From an uncultured Clostridia bacterium (GTDB lineage Bacteria; Bacillota; Clostridia; Christensenellales; Aristaeellaceae), in assembly GCA_934631985.1 (NCBI GenBank), contig CAKTYE010000007.1:1-61353 (forward strand): 61,353 bases of DNA, read 5' to 3'. This document shows positions 17,338 through 25,465 of this stretch, in pieces; positions within the stretch are counted from its first letter, which is position 1; each line of letters opens with the position of its first letter. The notes under the pieces were generated by a model. That model worked only from the letters and a program-made list of their open reading frames with translations, did not search any database and had not been told where the DNA came from. The translations under genes and the position numbers were made by a program.

Positions 17338-18174
17338 ATGGCAGAATTTAGCGATAAGATGAAAAAGGCCTGGATGAAAAGCATGGAGGCCATCGGCAAC
17401 ACCGCCAGCAGCATCGCGGACAACACCCGCTACAAGGTCAACGAAATGAATCTGGTCAACCGCCGCCGGGAGATCCTCTCAGACTTCGGTGCGCAGGCTT
17501 ACGCCCTGTGGCAGAAAGGTGAAAGCTTTCCCGAGGAGCTGGCAAAGAAGCTGGAAGAGCTGAGCCGTGTGGACAAGGAGCTGAACGCGCTGCGCACCGA
17601 GCATCTGGCTGGTGTGAACACGGCAGATACCGCCAAGGCGGACGCTCCCGCGCAGGATGCGGAAGCACCCGTAGATGAAGCCGCACAAAAGATTGATGAG
17701 GCTGTGCAGCAAGCGGAAGCCGCTGCAAAGAAAGCCGACATCAACAAAAAGGCGGATGCGGCGCTTGACACCATCGGCAGCACGCTGAAATCTGTCGGCA
17801 CTTCCATTGGCAATGCGATCTCCTCCATGGCCAATAGCCTGAGCGGCAAGAAGACCGACAAACCTGCTGAAAAGCAGCCGGAAGCCGCAAAGCCAGCGCA
17901 GCCCGAGGATGTACCGACACTGGTCATTCCTGAAGAGGATGCACAGCCTGATGATTTGCCCGTGGAGGAGCCTGACGAACTGCCTGCGGAAGAAGCGGAC
18001 GATTTGCCCGCAGAGGAAGCGGACGATTTCTCTGAAGTTTCCGAGGATGAACCGCAGGTTGAGGCTTCCGAAGCCTCCGAAACCTCCGAAACCTCCGAAA
18101 CCTCCGAAACCTCCGAAACCTCTGAGGAGTCCGCCCAGCCCGATGAGCACCCGGATGAGTACACCGTAGAATAA
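17338..18174 (+). CDS. Acidic coiled-coil protein with tandem SET repeats, function unknown
   Basis: 278 residues, not recognised as a named family. The first 90 residues are helical and charged (MAEFSDKMKKAWMKSMEAIG, then LVNRRREILSDFGAQAYALW), resembling small phage-shock-like or zinc-ribbon-lacking cell-envelope proteins. The middle is Ala/Lys/Glu-rich. The C-terminus is very acidic, with repeated D-D/E-LPAEEAD units and five copies of the tripeptide SET or TSE encoded by a 9-nt tandem repeat. It has no signal peptide and no clear membrane span. The start is the ATG 7 nt after AAGGATGG; one two codons earlier is possible. Terminators follow. Confidence 0.7.
   Translation: MAEFSDKMKKAWMKSMEAIGNTASSIADNTRYKVNEMNLVNRRREILSDFGAQAYALWQKGESFPEELAKKLEELSRVDKELNALRTEHLAGVNTADTAKADAPAQDAEAPVDEAAQKIDEAVQQAEAAAKKADINKKADAALDTIGSTLKSVGTSIGNAISSMANSLSGKKTDKPAEKQPEAAKPAQPEDVPTLVIPEEDAQPDDLPVEEPDELPAEEADDLPAEEADDFSEVSEDEPQVEASEASETSETSETSETSETSEESAQPDEHPDEYTVE
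18077..18121 (+). repeat. Tandem 9-nt repeat, five perfect copies
   Basis: Unit CCGAAACCT repeated five times without a mismatch, with one diverged unit on each side. The unit is a multiple of three, so slippage would change the length of the acidic tail without shifting the frame. Confidence 0.95.
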
Positions 18175-18176
18175 CC

Positions 18177-18209
18177 AATGCGCCGATGGCTTTCCGCTGT
18201 CGGCGCATT
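18177..18209 (+). terminator. Terminator of the acidic repeat protein gene
   Basis: Ten-bp stem AATGCGCCGA / TCGGCGCATT starting 3 nt after the stop, followed by TT. Confidence 0.7.
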
Positions 18210-18222
18210 TTACTGCATGAAG

Positions 18223-18261
18223 AAACGGGGTATCTTCTCAGCGTTGGAAGATACCCCGTTT
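18223..18261. terminator. Convergent terminator
   Basis: Fifteen-bp perfect stem AAACGGGGTATCTTC / GAAGATACCCCGTTT with a 9-nt loop, then TCTTTTTG on the plus strand. It separates the converging acidic-protein and sigma-operon transcripts. Confidence 0.85.
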
Positions 18262-18269
18262 TCTTTTTG

Positions 18270-19211
18270 TTACTGCATTGCCGCCTGGAAAGCCTCGATG
18301 AATTCCGGGCAGCTCCAGGTACCGCAGGCGCTCAACTTATCGTCCTTCACTGCCATCTGCACCGTCAGGCCGTTGTCCAGCTGAATCAGCAGGGACTGCT
18401 CACCCTTCACCGTGCCGCTGCTGGAGAAAGAAGCATTGTTCAGCAGGGTTTTGACCAGGCTCTCCGCCGTGCTTTGATCCGTGATGGTTCCCACATCGCT
18501 CAGTTCAACCGCCAGCACATGACCGCTGATCTGCAATGTATCGCTCAAATCCTCGCTGCCCTTCACGGAGTTGCCGTTAAAGCTCACCCGCTGGAACACA
18601 CGGTACTTGCCATCCACGTTTGCCGCCACCAGCGTTCCGTCCATGCCGCTGATGGCATAGATCGTCTCGCCCTGGCTGACTGTGTTGCTCATCACCACGT
18701 CCGTGCCGGACAGCGCAGGCTCCGTGGTATATTCCGCCACCGTACCCAGCGAACCGCCCAGCAGCTCATCGCCAATGGATGAAGGATTCGCCAGCATGCG
18801 GTAATAGCGTCCATTCACGCCCACCATGGGGAAGCTGCCGCCCGAGGACTTCGCCCAAATGCTGCGATAGCTGGGGGTGCTGCCCGTGCTGGACAATTGC
18901 ACCGATCCTGCAGGCAGATCGCCACGCATCATGGGCGCGTCCGTTGCATCGCCGGCCCGCTGGCTGAGCAGCACTACGCCCGCGTCATCCGCATTTTGCG
19001 GCTGTCCCGTCAGCTGCGGCAGGGCGAAGATCACGCCCACTGCCAGCACCAGCGCACAGCACACCGCCGGGACCCAAGCCGGCACCACTGCGCGGCGTTC
19101 CTTTTTGCCTTCCCGCGCTGCGCGTTCAATACGATATTTCAGGTTCTGCCCGGCAGTTAAACCGCCAAGCCCCTGTTCCACAACCTCAGGCAGCTGTTCC
19201 AAATGCTTCAC
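18270..19211 (-). CDS. Membrane protein paired with ECF sigma, putative anti-sigma factor
   Basis: 313 residues. A cytoplasmic N-terminus of about 42 residues, one membrane segment (VPAVCCALVLAVGVIFALPQ near 46-66), then an exported domain of roughly 240 residues rich in Ser/Gly/Thr. The start is GTG, overlapping the sigma stop by 4 nt, with GGAGGGG at 7 nt. Topology, coupling and order match anti-sigma factors that hold an ECF sigma at the membrane. The cytoplasmic part has no HxxxCxxC zinc motif, so it is not the common ZAS type. The function is inferred from context. Confidence 0.65.
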   Translation of the reverse strand: MKHLEQLPEVVEQGLGGLTAGQNLKYRIERAAREGKKERRAVVPAWVPAVCCALVLAVGVIFALPQLTGQPQNADDAGVVLLSQRAGDATDAPMMRGDLPAGSVQLSSTGSTPSYRSIWAKSSGGSFPMVGVNGRYYRMLANPSSIGDELLGGSLGTVAEYTTEPALSGTDVVMSNTVSQGETIYAISGMDGTLVAANVDGKYRVFQRVSFNGNSVKGSEDLSDTLQISGHVLAVELSDVGTITDQSTAESLVKTLLNNASFSSSGTVKGEQSLLIQLDNGLTVQMAVKDDKLSACGTWSCPEFIEAFQAAMQ

Positions 19212-19744
19212 CGGGCATCCCCTCCCTTCAAAATAGATTCCAGTTTTTTTCTGCCGCGCGATAAGCGGCTGGAAATCGTTCCCTCCGGCAAGTCCATCAT
19301 CTCCGCAATCTCCGTTATGCCATACCCCTGATAATAGTGCAACAGGATCACCTCGCGGAAGCTGCTTGGCAGCTGATGAATGGCGCTCATCAGCTCCTGC
19401 TGATCTGTCAGCTTGCCGATCTCATCCGGCGCAGGGACCAGCTCGAAGGCCGGGCTGCCCAGAATGACCCGCTTGACCCATGCACCCCGCCACAAATCAC
19501 GGCAGCGGTTCAGCGCAACCTTGAGCAGCCAGGCCTTCTCCTTCCCCTCGGGAAGCACAGGGGCATTGGTGATCAGCCGAACAAAAACGTCCTGGCAAAC
19601 GTCCTCCGCCTTCTGCCTGTCTCCCAGGTAGAAATAGCTCACGCGAAGCACATCCGTGGCGTATTGCTCATACATCCTTTCGAAATACGCCATGTCGCCC
19701 GCGTGATTGTCCCCCGAAGGGGCCTTCATGCGTTGCTCATCCAT
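19208..19744 (-). CDS. ECF-type RNA polymerase sigma factor
   Basis: 178 residues with the two ECF regions. Region 2: ERMYEQYATDVLRVSYFYLG and DRQKAEDVCQDVFVRL, with the core-binding and -10 segment; region 4: QLPSSFREVILLHYYQGYG and ITEIAEMMDLPEGTISSRLS, the -35-binding helix-turn-helix. It is cotranscribed with, and overlaps, its membrane partner. The ribosome binding site is only fair (GGAAGGAA at 11 nt). The signal sensed is unknown. Confidence 0.92.
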   Translation of the reverse strand: MDEQRMKAPSGDNHAGDMAYFERMYEQYATDVLRVSYFYLGDRQKAEDVCQDVFVRLITNAPVLPEGKEKAWLLKVALNRCRDLWRGAWVKRVILGSPAFELVPAPDEIGKLTDQQELMSAIHQLPSSFREVILLHYYQGYGITEIAEMMDLPEGTISSRLSRGRKKLESILKGGDAR

Positions 19745-19775
19745 TCAAACGATGTTCCTTCCCGATTCGTTCCAT

Positions 19776-19814
19776 CAAAGTTGTAACAAAAGAATGAAGA
19801 TTTTGACAACTTTG
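19776..19814. repeat. Inverted repeat in the sigma-gene leader
   Basis: Perfect 9-nt arms CAAAGTTGT and ACAACTTTG separated by 21 nt. It could be an operator or an RNA hairpin between promoter and start. The 362-nt gap upstream of the sigma gene holds this repeat, a promoter and the neighbouring terminator; no gene was seen. Confidence 0.5.
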
Positions 19815-19909
19815 TGTAACGTTCAAATTTACTCTCCATATCGAAGATTTTCTGTGCCGAACGCCTGCCAGCCAGCCGCCGAGCATGACCTTCCACACAT
19901 TCCGACAAG

Positions 19910-19938
19910 ATTATAGCATGCCCGTCCGCAGGAGACAA
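19910..19938 (-). promoter_or_regulatory. Promoter of the ECF sigma operon
   Basis: Minus strand TTGTCT, 17 nt, TATAAT, with TGC immediately before the -10 (extended -10). It is sigma-A-like, so basal expression does not need the ECF factor itself. Confidence 0.65.
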
Positions 19939-20068
19939 GTTCCTTTTCCTGGCCATAGTCCCCGGAGTTGTAACAATTTCCGGCTTCCCTTCGGTCGATG
20001 CCATCCAGAAGCATACCGTAGTCTATTTCCTATTCCCATGGAAAGACCGCCGTCCATTTACAACAAAA

Positions 20069-20102
20069 AGCGTCTCACCCTCCCGCAGGAGAACGAGACG
20101 CT
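20069..20102 (-). terminator. Terminator of the hydrogenase/phosphatase operon
   Basis: Arms AGCGTCTC and GAGACGCT followed by TTTTTG on the minus strand, 5 nt after the SpoIIE-family stop. Confidence 0.85.
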
Positions 20103-20106
20103 CTGT

Positions 20107-21270
20107 TCAGCAGTACTTCAATTCCGTGGGCTTACCCAGTCGCTTCAGGCACTCAGAAATGTCCTTCACCAGCCGCAGCTTGATCGACAGGGAAATCGGC
20201 ATATCAGGATTCTGGTGCGCGGGATTCAGCGCACGGCCTACGATGAACTTCACAGACGTGCATTTCAGCGCCAGCATTTCCGCCAGCAGATGCGCGCCAT
20301 CCTTCTTTTCCATCAGCAGCTCGGGATCCTTCGTCTCCACATACTGCTCCAGGATCTCCAGCGTTTTGCCCAGCGTCACAACGCCCTCGGTCACCAAATC
20401 AATGCCCTCCATGGTGGCAATGGGCGGTACATCCGGGGAAATGTATTGCAGCATGATCTTCAGTTCTTTTCCCAGCCGCTTGCTGACAATCTGGCTGGTC
20501 GTACCGCCGCAGATCACCTTCATGCCGGGGCAGGCCAGCAGCTCGCCCACCACTTCCTCGTCATCCTCGGGATGCACCGGTGGGCCAACCATCACGCAGC
20601 AGGGATTCGGCACGCAAATGCGCAGCGCCGCCACGGTCGTATCGTCGCCAAAGTGTCCCTGGTACAGCTCGCCGCACTCGCTCAGCAGCCGATGCTGCAC
20701 GTCGTAGGCCGTATCCTCCGGCTGCCATTCCTTTTCCAGAAATTGCACCACATTTTCATGCTGCCAGCCCATGTTCAACAGTTGCCCAACCCCCGCATGG
20801 ATAACGCCATCTGAAAATGTGACGGCTATGTCTCCCAGTTTCAGCTTCAGGTGCGCCTCCCGCACCTGCTTGCCGGAAATATTCTGCTCGATCCATGGAA
20901 TGAACACCCGCTTTCCTCCGCGCAGCAGCACGATGGTCGGGTTATCAAACTCCACGAAATAAGCGTTGCCATCCTCGTCCACCTGCATCATGGTGAAGGT
21001 GGAATAGGCGACCTCGCGCACCTTGCACACCGGCAGCGTGGACGCAATGGTCTCCACCACGTCCTTCATGTCCGTCCCCGCACTGACCATGGTGGAAATG
21101 ATCTTGCTGGTCAGGCCTGCCAAAATGTTCGCCTTCACGCCGGAGCCAAGCCCGTCCGAAAGCACCAGCAGCACGCCCTCCGGCTTTTTCACTAACTCCA
21201 CCTTGTCGCCGCAAAGCTCCTCGCCCCATTTCAGCTTGCTGCCCCAGCTTGTCTCAATGAAAAAGCTCAT
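20107..21270 (-). CDS. SpoIIE-family serine/threonine phosphatase
   Basis: 387 residues. The N-terminal 220 residues form a PP2C/SpoIIE phosphatase: VLLVLSDGLGSGVKANILAG holds the first metal-binding Asp-Gly, AVTFSDGVIHAG the second, and HFGDDTTVAALRI the third (GDD). The remaining 165 residues are not recognised. It overlaps the upstream PAS-hydrogenase gene by 4 nt. The combination of a PAS-bearing [FeFe]-hydrogenase-like protein with a phosphatase is known from sensory hydrogenase loci, so it probably transmits a redox or H2 signal by protein dephosphorylation. The target is unknown; its C-terminal domain may choose it. Confidence 0.85.
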   Translation of the reverse strand: MSFFIETSWGSKLKWGEELCGDKVELVKKPEGVLLVLSDGLGSGVKANILAGLTSKIISTMVSAGTDMKDVVETIASTLPVCKVREVAYSTFTMMQVDEDGNAYFVEFDNPTIVLLRGGKRVFIPWIEQNISGKQVREAHLKLKLGDIAVTFSDGVIHAGVGQLLNMGWQHENVVQFLEKEWQPEDTAYDVQHRLLSECGELYQGHFGDDTTVAALRICVPNPCCVMVGPPVHPEDDEEVVGELLACPGMKVICGGTTSQIVSKRLGKELKIMLQYISPDVPPIATMEGIDLVTEGVVTLGKTLEILEQYVETKDPELLMEKKDGAHLLAEMLALKCTSVKFIVGRALNPAHQNPDMPISLSIKLRLVKDISECLKRLGKPTELKYC

Positions 21271-22967
21271 GGCGCAGCCTCCTGAGCGACAGAGGCCTTC
21301 AGCTTCAGCAGCGCAGCCTTTGTCTCGCCGGTGGTCTCGCCCAGCAGGCTGGCGATCTCCTGCGCCACGCGCATCTGCTTATCAATGACCTGCTGCGCAG
21401 TCTCAATGGTCTCCTGCCGCATTTTCGCCATGGCCTTCATGTTTTCTTCCTCGGCAGAAATGTCCTTGAGCAGGAACAAATACTCATGATCCGGCACAGG
21501 CACCACGCTTTGCTCCACCAGCACATCGTAAATCGCCGTTTTGCAGCGCTGACTCATGACGGCCTCGCCCGTTTCGCGAATCTTCCCCAGCTCGTCCATG
21601 TTCAGGAATGCGTCAATCTCCATGCCGATGCAGCTGTTATCCAGGTTCAGTAGCCGCGCCGCCGCCTGGTTGAACTGCATCATGCGGAAGTCTGCATCTG
21701 TCAGAATCAGTCCGTTGGGCGTGTTGTCCAGAATGATGTTGGACATGGACTCCGCGCGTTCCCGCATGTACGGCAGGCACATGCGCAGATTGGCCTTGCC
21801 CTGGAACACTGCAATGGCCTTCTCCCGGCAGGTGTTGTAGCCGCAGGCGCTGCAATTGAGCAGGTCTGCCTCTGTCCGCTTGCCGATGGAGCGCAGGATC
21901 GACCAAATTTCCTCCTCCGTAGGCATCTTATGCTGCGTCACATCGGTCTCATAGGTGTGGCGCATGTCCACCTGCGCAGCTTTCTCTGTGCGCGGCATCG
22001 GCGTTTCGGGATGACGGCGCGAGAAATCATACACCGCGCTCTTGCTCAGCAGGAACGGCACCCGATGCTCGTGCATGCCGGGGCCGCCCACACAAGAATC
22101 CACACAGCTGCTCATTTCCAGCACATAACCGGTGATGTGGTTATCCCGAATATCCTTCAGCGTTTGGATGCAGCGATTCAGCCCATCCACCGCCACGGCT
22201 TTATATTTGGCACGCTTTTCCAGCAGAATCGTTTTCAGAATGCCGCCGGGGACGGGATACACACGGCTGAGGGTATGATGCATTTCCCGGGCTTCCTCGT
22301 CCTCCTCCCCATCCATGGGGATGCTTTCCTTGTGCAGCCACGCCATCACTTCGTCAAACAGCAGCACTGCATCCATGGCGCCGCTGACCTCCGCCTCGTG
22401 CTTTTTGGAAATGCACGGGCCAATGAACACCACCTTGCAGTCCGGGCCATAGACCTCGCGCAGCATGCGGCAATGTGCCACCGCAGGCGACGGCACTGAG
22501 GCAAGCTGACCGATCAGTTCGGGAAAATACTTTTCCACCAGCATATTGATGGTCGGGCAACAGGTGGTAATGAGATTCGGCACCTCACCCTTTTCCAGAA
22601 TTTCGGCATAGCGCTCGGACACGCGGGTGGCGGCGATGGCGGTCTCCTCCACGCCCGCAAAGCCCAGACGGCGCAGCGCCTTCACTACCGTGGCGAAATT
22701 TCCCTTCGGAAAGCCCGTCACAAAGGACGGTGCAAGGCTGACATACACCTTTTCGCCCCGGTCGATCATGCTGCGAACTTTCTGCACATCGCTGTGAATC
22801 TGCTTGGCATTCTGCGGACAAATCAGCGTACATTTGCCGCACAGCACACAATCCTCGTCAATGATCTGCGCCTGATCGTTCTGAAAGGAGATGGACTTCA
22901 CATCGCAGTTGCGGATGCACTTGTAGCAGTTTTTGCAGTTGGCTTCCCTGAGTTGAATGATGCTCAC
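21267..22967 (-). CDS. [FeFe]-hydrogenase-like sensor with PAS domain (group C type)
   Basis: 566 residues: N-terminal 2[4Fe-4S] ferredoxin module (CKNCYKCIRNC and CVLCGKCTLICPQNAK), an H-cluster domain, a further four-Cys segment (CSACGYNTCREKA), then a PAS domain (NIILDNTPNGLILTDADFRM). H-cluster cysteines are present in altered contexts: TTCCPTIN, IGPCISKKHEAE and MSSCVDSCVGGPG. This layout matches group C (HydS-like) hydrogenases thought to sense H2 or redox state rather than turn it over fast. The chosen start is GTG, 8 nt after GGAGG that lies inside the longer ORF. It is the third gene of the operon; the phosphatase gene overlaps its end. Confidence 0.85.
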   Translation of the reverse strand: MSIIQLREANCKNCYKCIRNCDVKSISFQNDQAQIIDEDCVLCGKCTLICPQNAKQIHSDVQKVRSMIDRGEKVYVSLAPSFVTGFPKGNFATVVKALRRLGFAGVEETAIAATRVSERYAEILEKGEVPNLITTCCPTINMLVEKYFPELIGQLASVPSPAVAHCRMLREVYGPDCKVVFIGPCISKKHEAEVSGAMDAVLLFDEVMAWLHKESIPMDGEEDEEAREMHHTLSRVYPVPGGILKTILLEKRAKYKAVAVDGLNRCIQTLKDIRDNHITGYVLEMSSCVDSCVGGPGMHEHRVPFLLSKSAVYDFSRRHPETPMPRTEKAAQVDMRHTYETDVTQHKMPTEEEIWSILRSIGKRTEADLLNCSACGYNTCREKAIAVFQGKANLRMCLPYMRERAESMSNIILDNTPNGLILTDADFRMMQFNQAAARLLNLDNSCIGMEIDAFLNMDELGKIRETGEAVMSQRCKTAIYDVLVEQSVVPVPDHEYLFLLKDISAEEENMKAMAKMRQETIETAQQVIDKQMRVAQEIASLLGETTGETKAALLKLKASVAQEAAP

Positions 22968-22981
22968 GTCTGCCACCTCCC

Positions 22982-23233
22982 TCATGCATTGGCGCGGGGC
23001 AAAATCTCCTCAGCTACAAGGTTCTCCACCTGATCCTGATCAATGTGGTGGAACTTCACGCCGTCCACCCGTACACAGGGGCCGTCCTTGCACTCGCCCA
23101 TGCAAAAGCTGGCGCTCAGGTCTACCTTGTCAGCGATCCCAGCCTTTTCCAGCGCCTCCTGAAACATCTGCGTCGTTGCATAGGCCCCCTTCATGTGGCA
23201 TGCGGACCCCACACAAATACTGACCTTTACCAT
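22982..23233 (-). CDS. NuoE-like thioredoxin-fold [2Fe-2S] ferredoxin
   Basis: 83 residues with the four ligands of a NuoE/thioredoxin-like [2Fe-2S] protein: CVGSAC at 7-12 and CMGECKDGPC near 44-53. The hydrogenase field calls such subunits HydC/HymA-like. It is likely an electron carrier between the two hydrogenase-like proteins encoded on either side. AAGGAGG stands 7 nt before the ATG. The downstream start overlaps the region of its stop, so translation is coupled. Confidence 0.9.
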   Translation of the reverse strand: MVKVSICVGSACHMKGAYATTQMFQEALEKAGIADKVDLSASFCMGECKDGPCVRVDGVKFHHIDQDQVENLVAEEILPRANA

Positions 23234-23318
23234 AGCGAAACCTCCTTCGTTTCTGATTGTTCTCTATTGCGACGAGAAGGCCCGCGGTCTGCCGCAGCCC
23301 CCTCTGTCATGCACAGTT

Positions 23319-24773
23319 TTATTTCTCTCCGCCCAGTACGTCAAAGATGACCACCGCATCCTTGATCTTCTTTTCCAGCGCCAGACGGCCATACTTATCC
23401 ACATCGGCCTTTTCCTTGGGGCCATGGGTCAGGCAGCCGGGGCCGCCGATGCAGCCCTGTTCACATGCCATGCCCTCGATGAAATTCTCCTTCAGCAGGC
23501 CCTTGCTGGCCTTCAGCAACGCCAGCTTGCATTCCTCCAGACCCGAGCAGGAAACGGCGTTCAGCTGGAACTGCTCTGCAGGGATTTCCAGCTCCTTCAG
23601 CGTTTCCTCTACCGCGTCCTTTAGACCACCGCTGCGGGCAAAGATACGCCCAAAGTACGAGGCGTTATTCAGCACATCGTCCTCCATGCTGGGCAGGTCC
23701 ACCTCGTAGGCATCCAGCAGCGCCTGCAATTCCTCAAAGGTAATAGTCGCATCCACCAGCGGACGGACATGCTCCTGCTTGATCTCGCCCTTCTTGGCAA
23801 CGCAGGGACCGACAAATACGATCTTGCTGTCGGGATGCGCGCGCTTGATCATCTTGGAGATCATCGCCATGGGCGACAGGTTATGCGAAATATGCGGCAC
23901 CAGCGTGGGGAAATTTTTCTGAATGTAAGAAACAAACGCCGGGCAGCAGGAGCTGGTCAGGAAGCCCTTCTCCACAAGCTCCTTGCCCTCCTGATAGGCC
24001 ACCAGGTCCGCACCAAGCGCGGCCTCGATGACCGTGGTGAAGCCCATCTGCTTCATGCCTGCCACCACCTGGCCCGTGGTCACTTCGCCAAACTGACCGG
24101 AAATGGAGGGCGCAATCACCGCATACAGCGGATAGCCCTGCGTCTTGGATTCCTTGAACATGCGGATGACCTGCGTGATGTAGCTCTTGTCCACGATTGC
24201 GCCGAAGGGGCACTGGTACACGCATGCGCCGCAGCTGACGCACTTTTCATAATTGATGTGCGCCTTGCGGTTTTCATCCATCTTGATCGCCCCGGGCTTG
24301 CAGGCGCGTTCGCAGGGACGGACATTCTTATTGATGGCGCTGTACGGACAGGCCGCCACGCACTTGCCGCAGGTGATGCACTTGTTGTGGTCGATGCTGG
24401 CCTGCGTGTGCGCGCCGCGGTTCACAAAGGAGATCGCACCCCTGGGACAGGCATTGGCGCAGCGGTGCGCAATACAGCCGCGGCAGGCGTCGCTTACAGT
24501 GATCTCACTCACGGGGCATTCGTCACAGGCAATGGGCAGCACCTCCACCTCGCCGGGAGTCTCCGCATGACCACCCAGAGCCATCTTTACCCGCTCATTG
24601 ACGATGGCGCGTTCCTTATAAATGCAGCACCGCGTGGTCGGCTTCGGCCCGGGGATAATGGTTTCGGGGATGCTGGGAATACCCTCTGCCAGGCGGTCCT
24701 CCCGGCTCAACCGCGCGACTTCCTTCAAAACCTTATATTTCAATTCCTGCACATTCGTGTCAAATTTACGCAC
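23319..24773 (-). CDS. [FeFe]-hydrogenase, group B type
   Basis: 484 residues. About 110 N-terminal residues are unusual, then several [4Fe-4S] motifs (CRGCIAHRCANACP, CITCGKCVAACP, CVSCGACVYQCP) and the H-cluster domain with all three signature loops: TSSCCPAFV, VGPCVAKKGE and GMACEQGCIGGPG. These are the group B variants, not TSCCPxW of group A. It probably takes electrons from reduced ferredoxin made by PFOR and evolves H2. The start is GTG, 7 nt after GGAGG that lies inside a longer ORF. First gene of the operon; HydE/F/G maturases are not in the window. Confidence 0.9.
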   Translation of the reverse strand: MRKFDTNVQELKYKVLKEVARLSREDRLAEGIPSIPETIIPGPKPTTRCCIYKERAIVNERVKMALGGHAETPGEVEVLPIACDECPVSEITVSDACRGCIAHRCANACPRGAISFVNRGAHTQASIDHNKCITCGKCVAACPYSAINKNVRPCERACKPGAIKMDENRKAHINYEKCVSCGACVYQCPFGAIVDKSYITQVIRMFKESKTQGYPLYAVIAPSISGQFGEVTTGQVVAGMKQMGFTTVIEAALGADLVAYQEGKELVEKGFLTSSCCPAFVSYIQKNFPTLVPHISHNLSPMAMISKMIKRAHPDSKIVFVGPCVAKKGEIKQEHVRPLVDATITFEELQALLDAYEVDLPSMEDDVLNNASYFGRIFARSGGLKDAVEETLKELEIPAEQFQLNAVSCSGLEECKLALLKASKGLLKENFIEGMACEQGCIGGPGCLTHGPKEKADVDKYGRLALEKKIKDAVVIFDVLGGEK

Positions 24774-24907
24774 GCTGTACCCTCCAAGCATAAGATCGTT
24801 AGAAATTTGTCGTTACTTTTTTGACGTACCGTCTTTTTCAGTTCGACGGGCGCAATTCGCTTTCCTGCCATCGAATAACAATTTCCTGTAAAATCCTGCA
24901 AACAAGC

Positions 24908-24932
24908 AGCGCATCCTGCAAAAGGACGCGCT
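24908..24932 (-). terminator. Terminator-like hairpin after the motor operon
   Basis: Ten-bp stem AGCGCGTCCT / AGGATGCGCT (one G-T pair) with a 5-nt loop on the minus strand, 12 nt past the stop. The T-tract is poor. Confidence 0.5.
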
Positions 24933-24943
24933 GTTTGAGCTGT

Positions 24944-25426
24944 TTAACTGCATGTAGTTTTTACAGTAAATGGAATTCCCCACACATAATAGGTGAGAAT
25001 GACTTCCCGCACACCGTTGCTTTTGATGTCTGAAAGCACCGTTGCACTGATGTCGCCTGTAGAACGTGCCGCCAGCACCAAGGAACGATTTCCTGGCGAT
25101 TGCAGCACGTCTCCATCCCGGGGCGTGACCTGCATCTCCACCATATCGCAGAGCAGCATGCTGTTGTTCCGCAGGCGCACCGTGTAGGTAAAGAACTGGT
25201 AGTTCTCCGCATCGCCGAGCTTCGCGTCCGTCTGGAATATAGTGCCTGTCGCACTCCCTGCGGCAAGTGCATCTCTGTACTGCTCAAAGGCAGCCTGCTG
25301 GGCCGTCGCTTCCGTAGCGGTCACGCCCACCGCGACCACCGTCACGTTCGCCGTCAGATACAGATACCCCACGCCGCCGATGCTCGCCACAAGGACGATC
25401 ACCATCAAGATTGCTGCAACCTTCAC
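24944..25426 (-). CDS. Membrane-anchored exported protein of the motor operon, function unknown
   Basis: 160 residues, family not recognised. One N-terminal membrane segment (VAAILMVIVLVASIGGVGYL, 3-22) anchors an exterior domain of about 130 residues predicted to be mostly beta (FFTYTVRLRNNSMLLCDMVE, then VREVILTYYVWGIPFTV), resembling an Ig-like fold. The start is GTG, after GGGGG at 10 nt. It lies 39 nt after the OmpA-domain gene and reads the same way, so it is probably the third part of the same complex or its accessory lipid-side subunit. Confidence 0.7.
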   Translation of the reverse strand: MKVAAILMVIVLVASIGGVGYLYLTANVTVVAVGVTATEATAQQAAFEQYRDALAAGSATGTIFQTDAKLGDAENYQFFTYTVRLRNNSMLLCDMVEMQVTPRDGDVLQSPGNRSLVLAARSTGDISATVLSDIKSNGVREVILTYYVWGIPFTVKTTCS

Positions 25427-25465
25427 GAATCTGCTTCCCCCATTATCGTCCGTGTGCCGAAAGCT

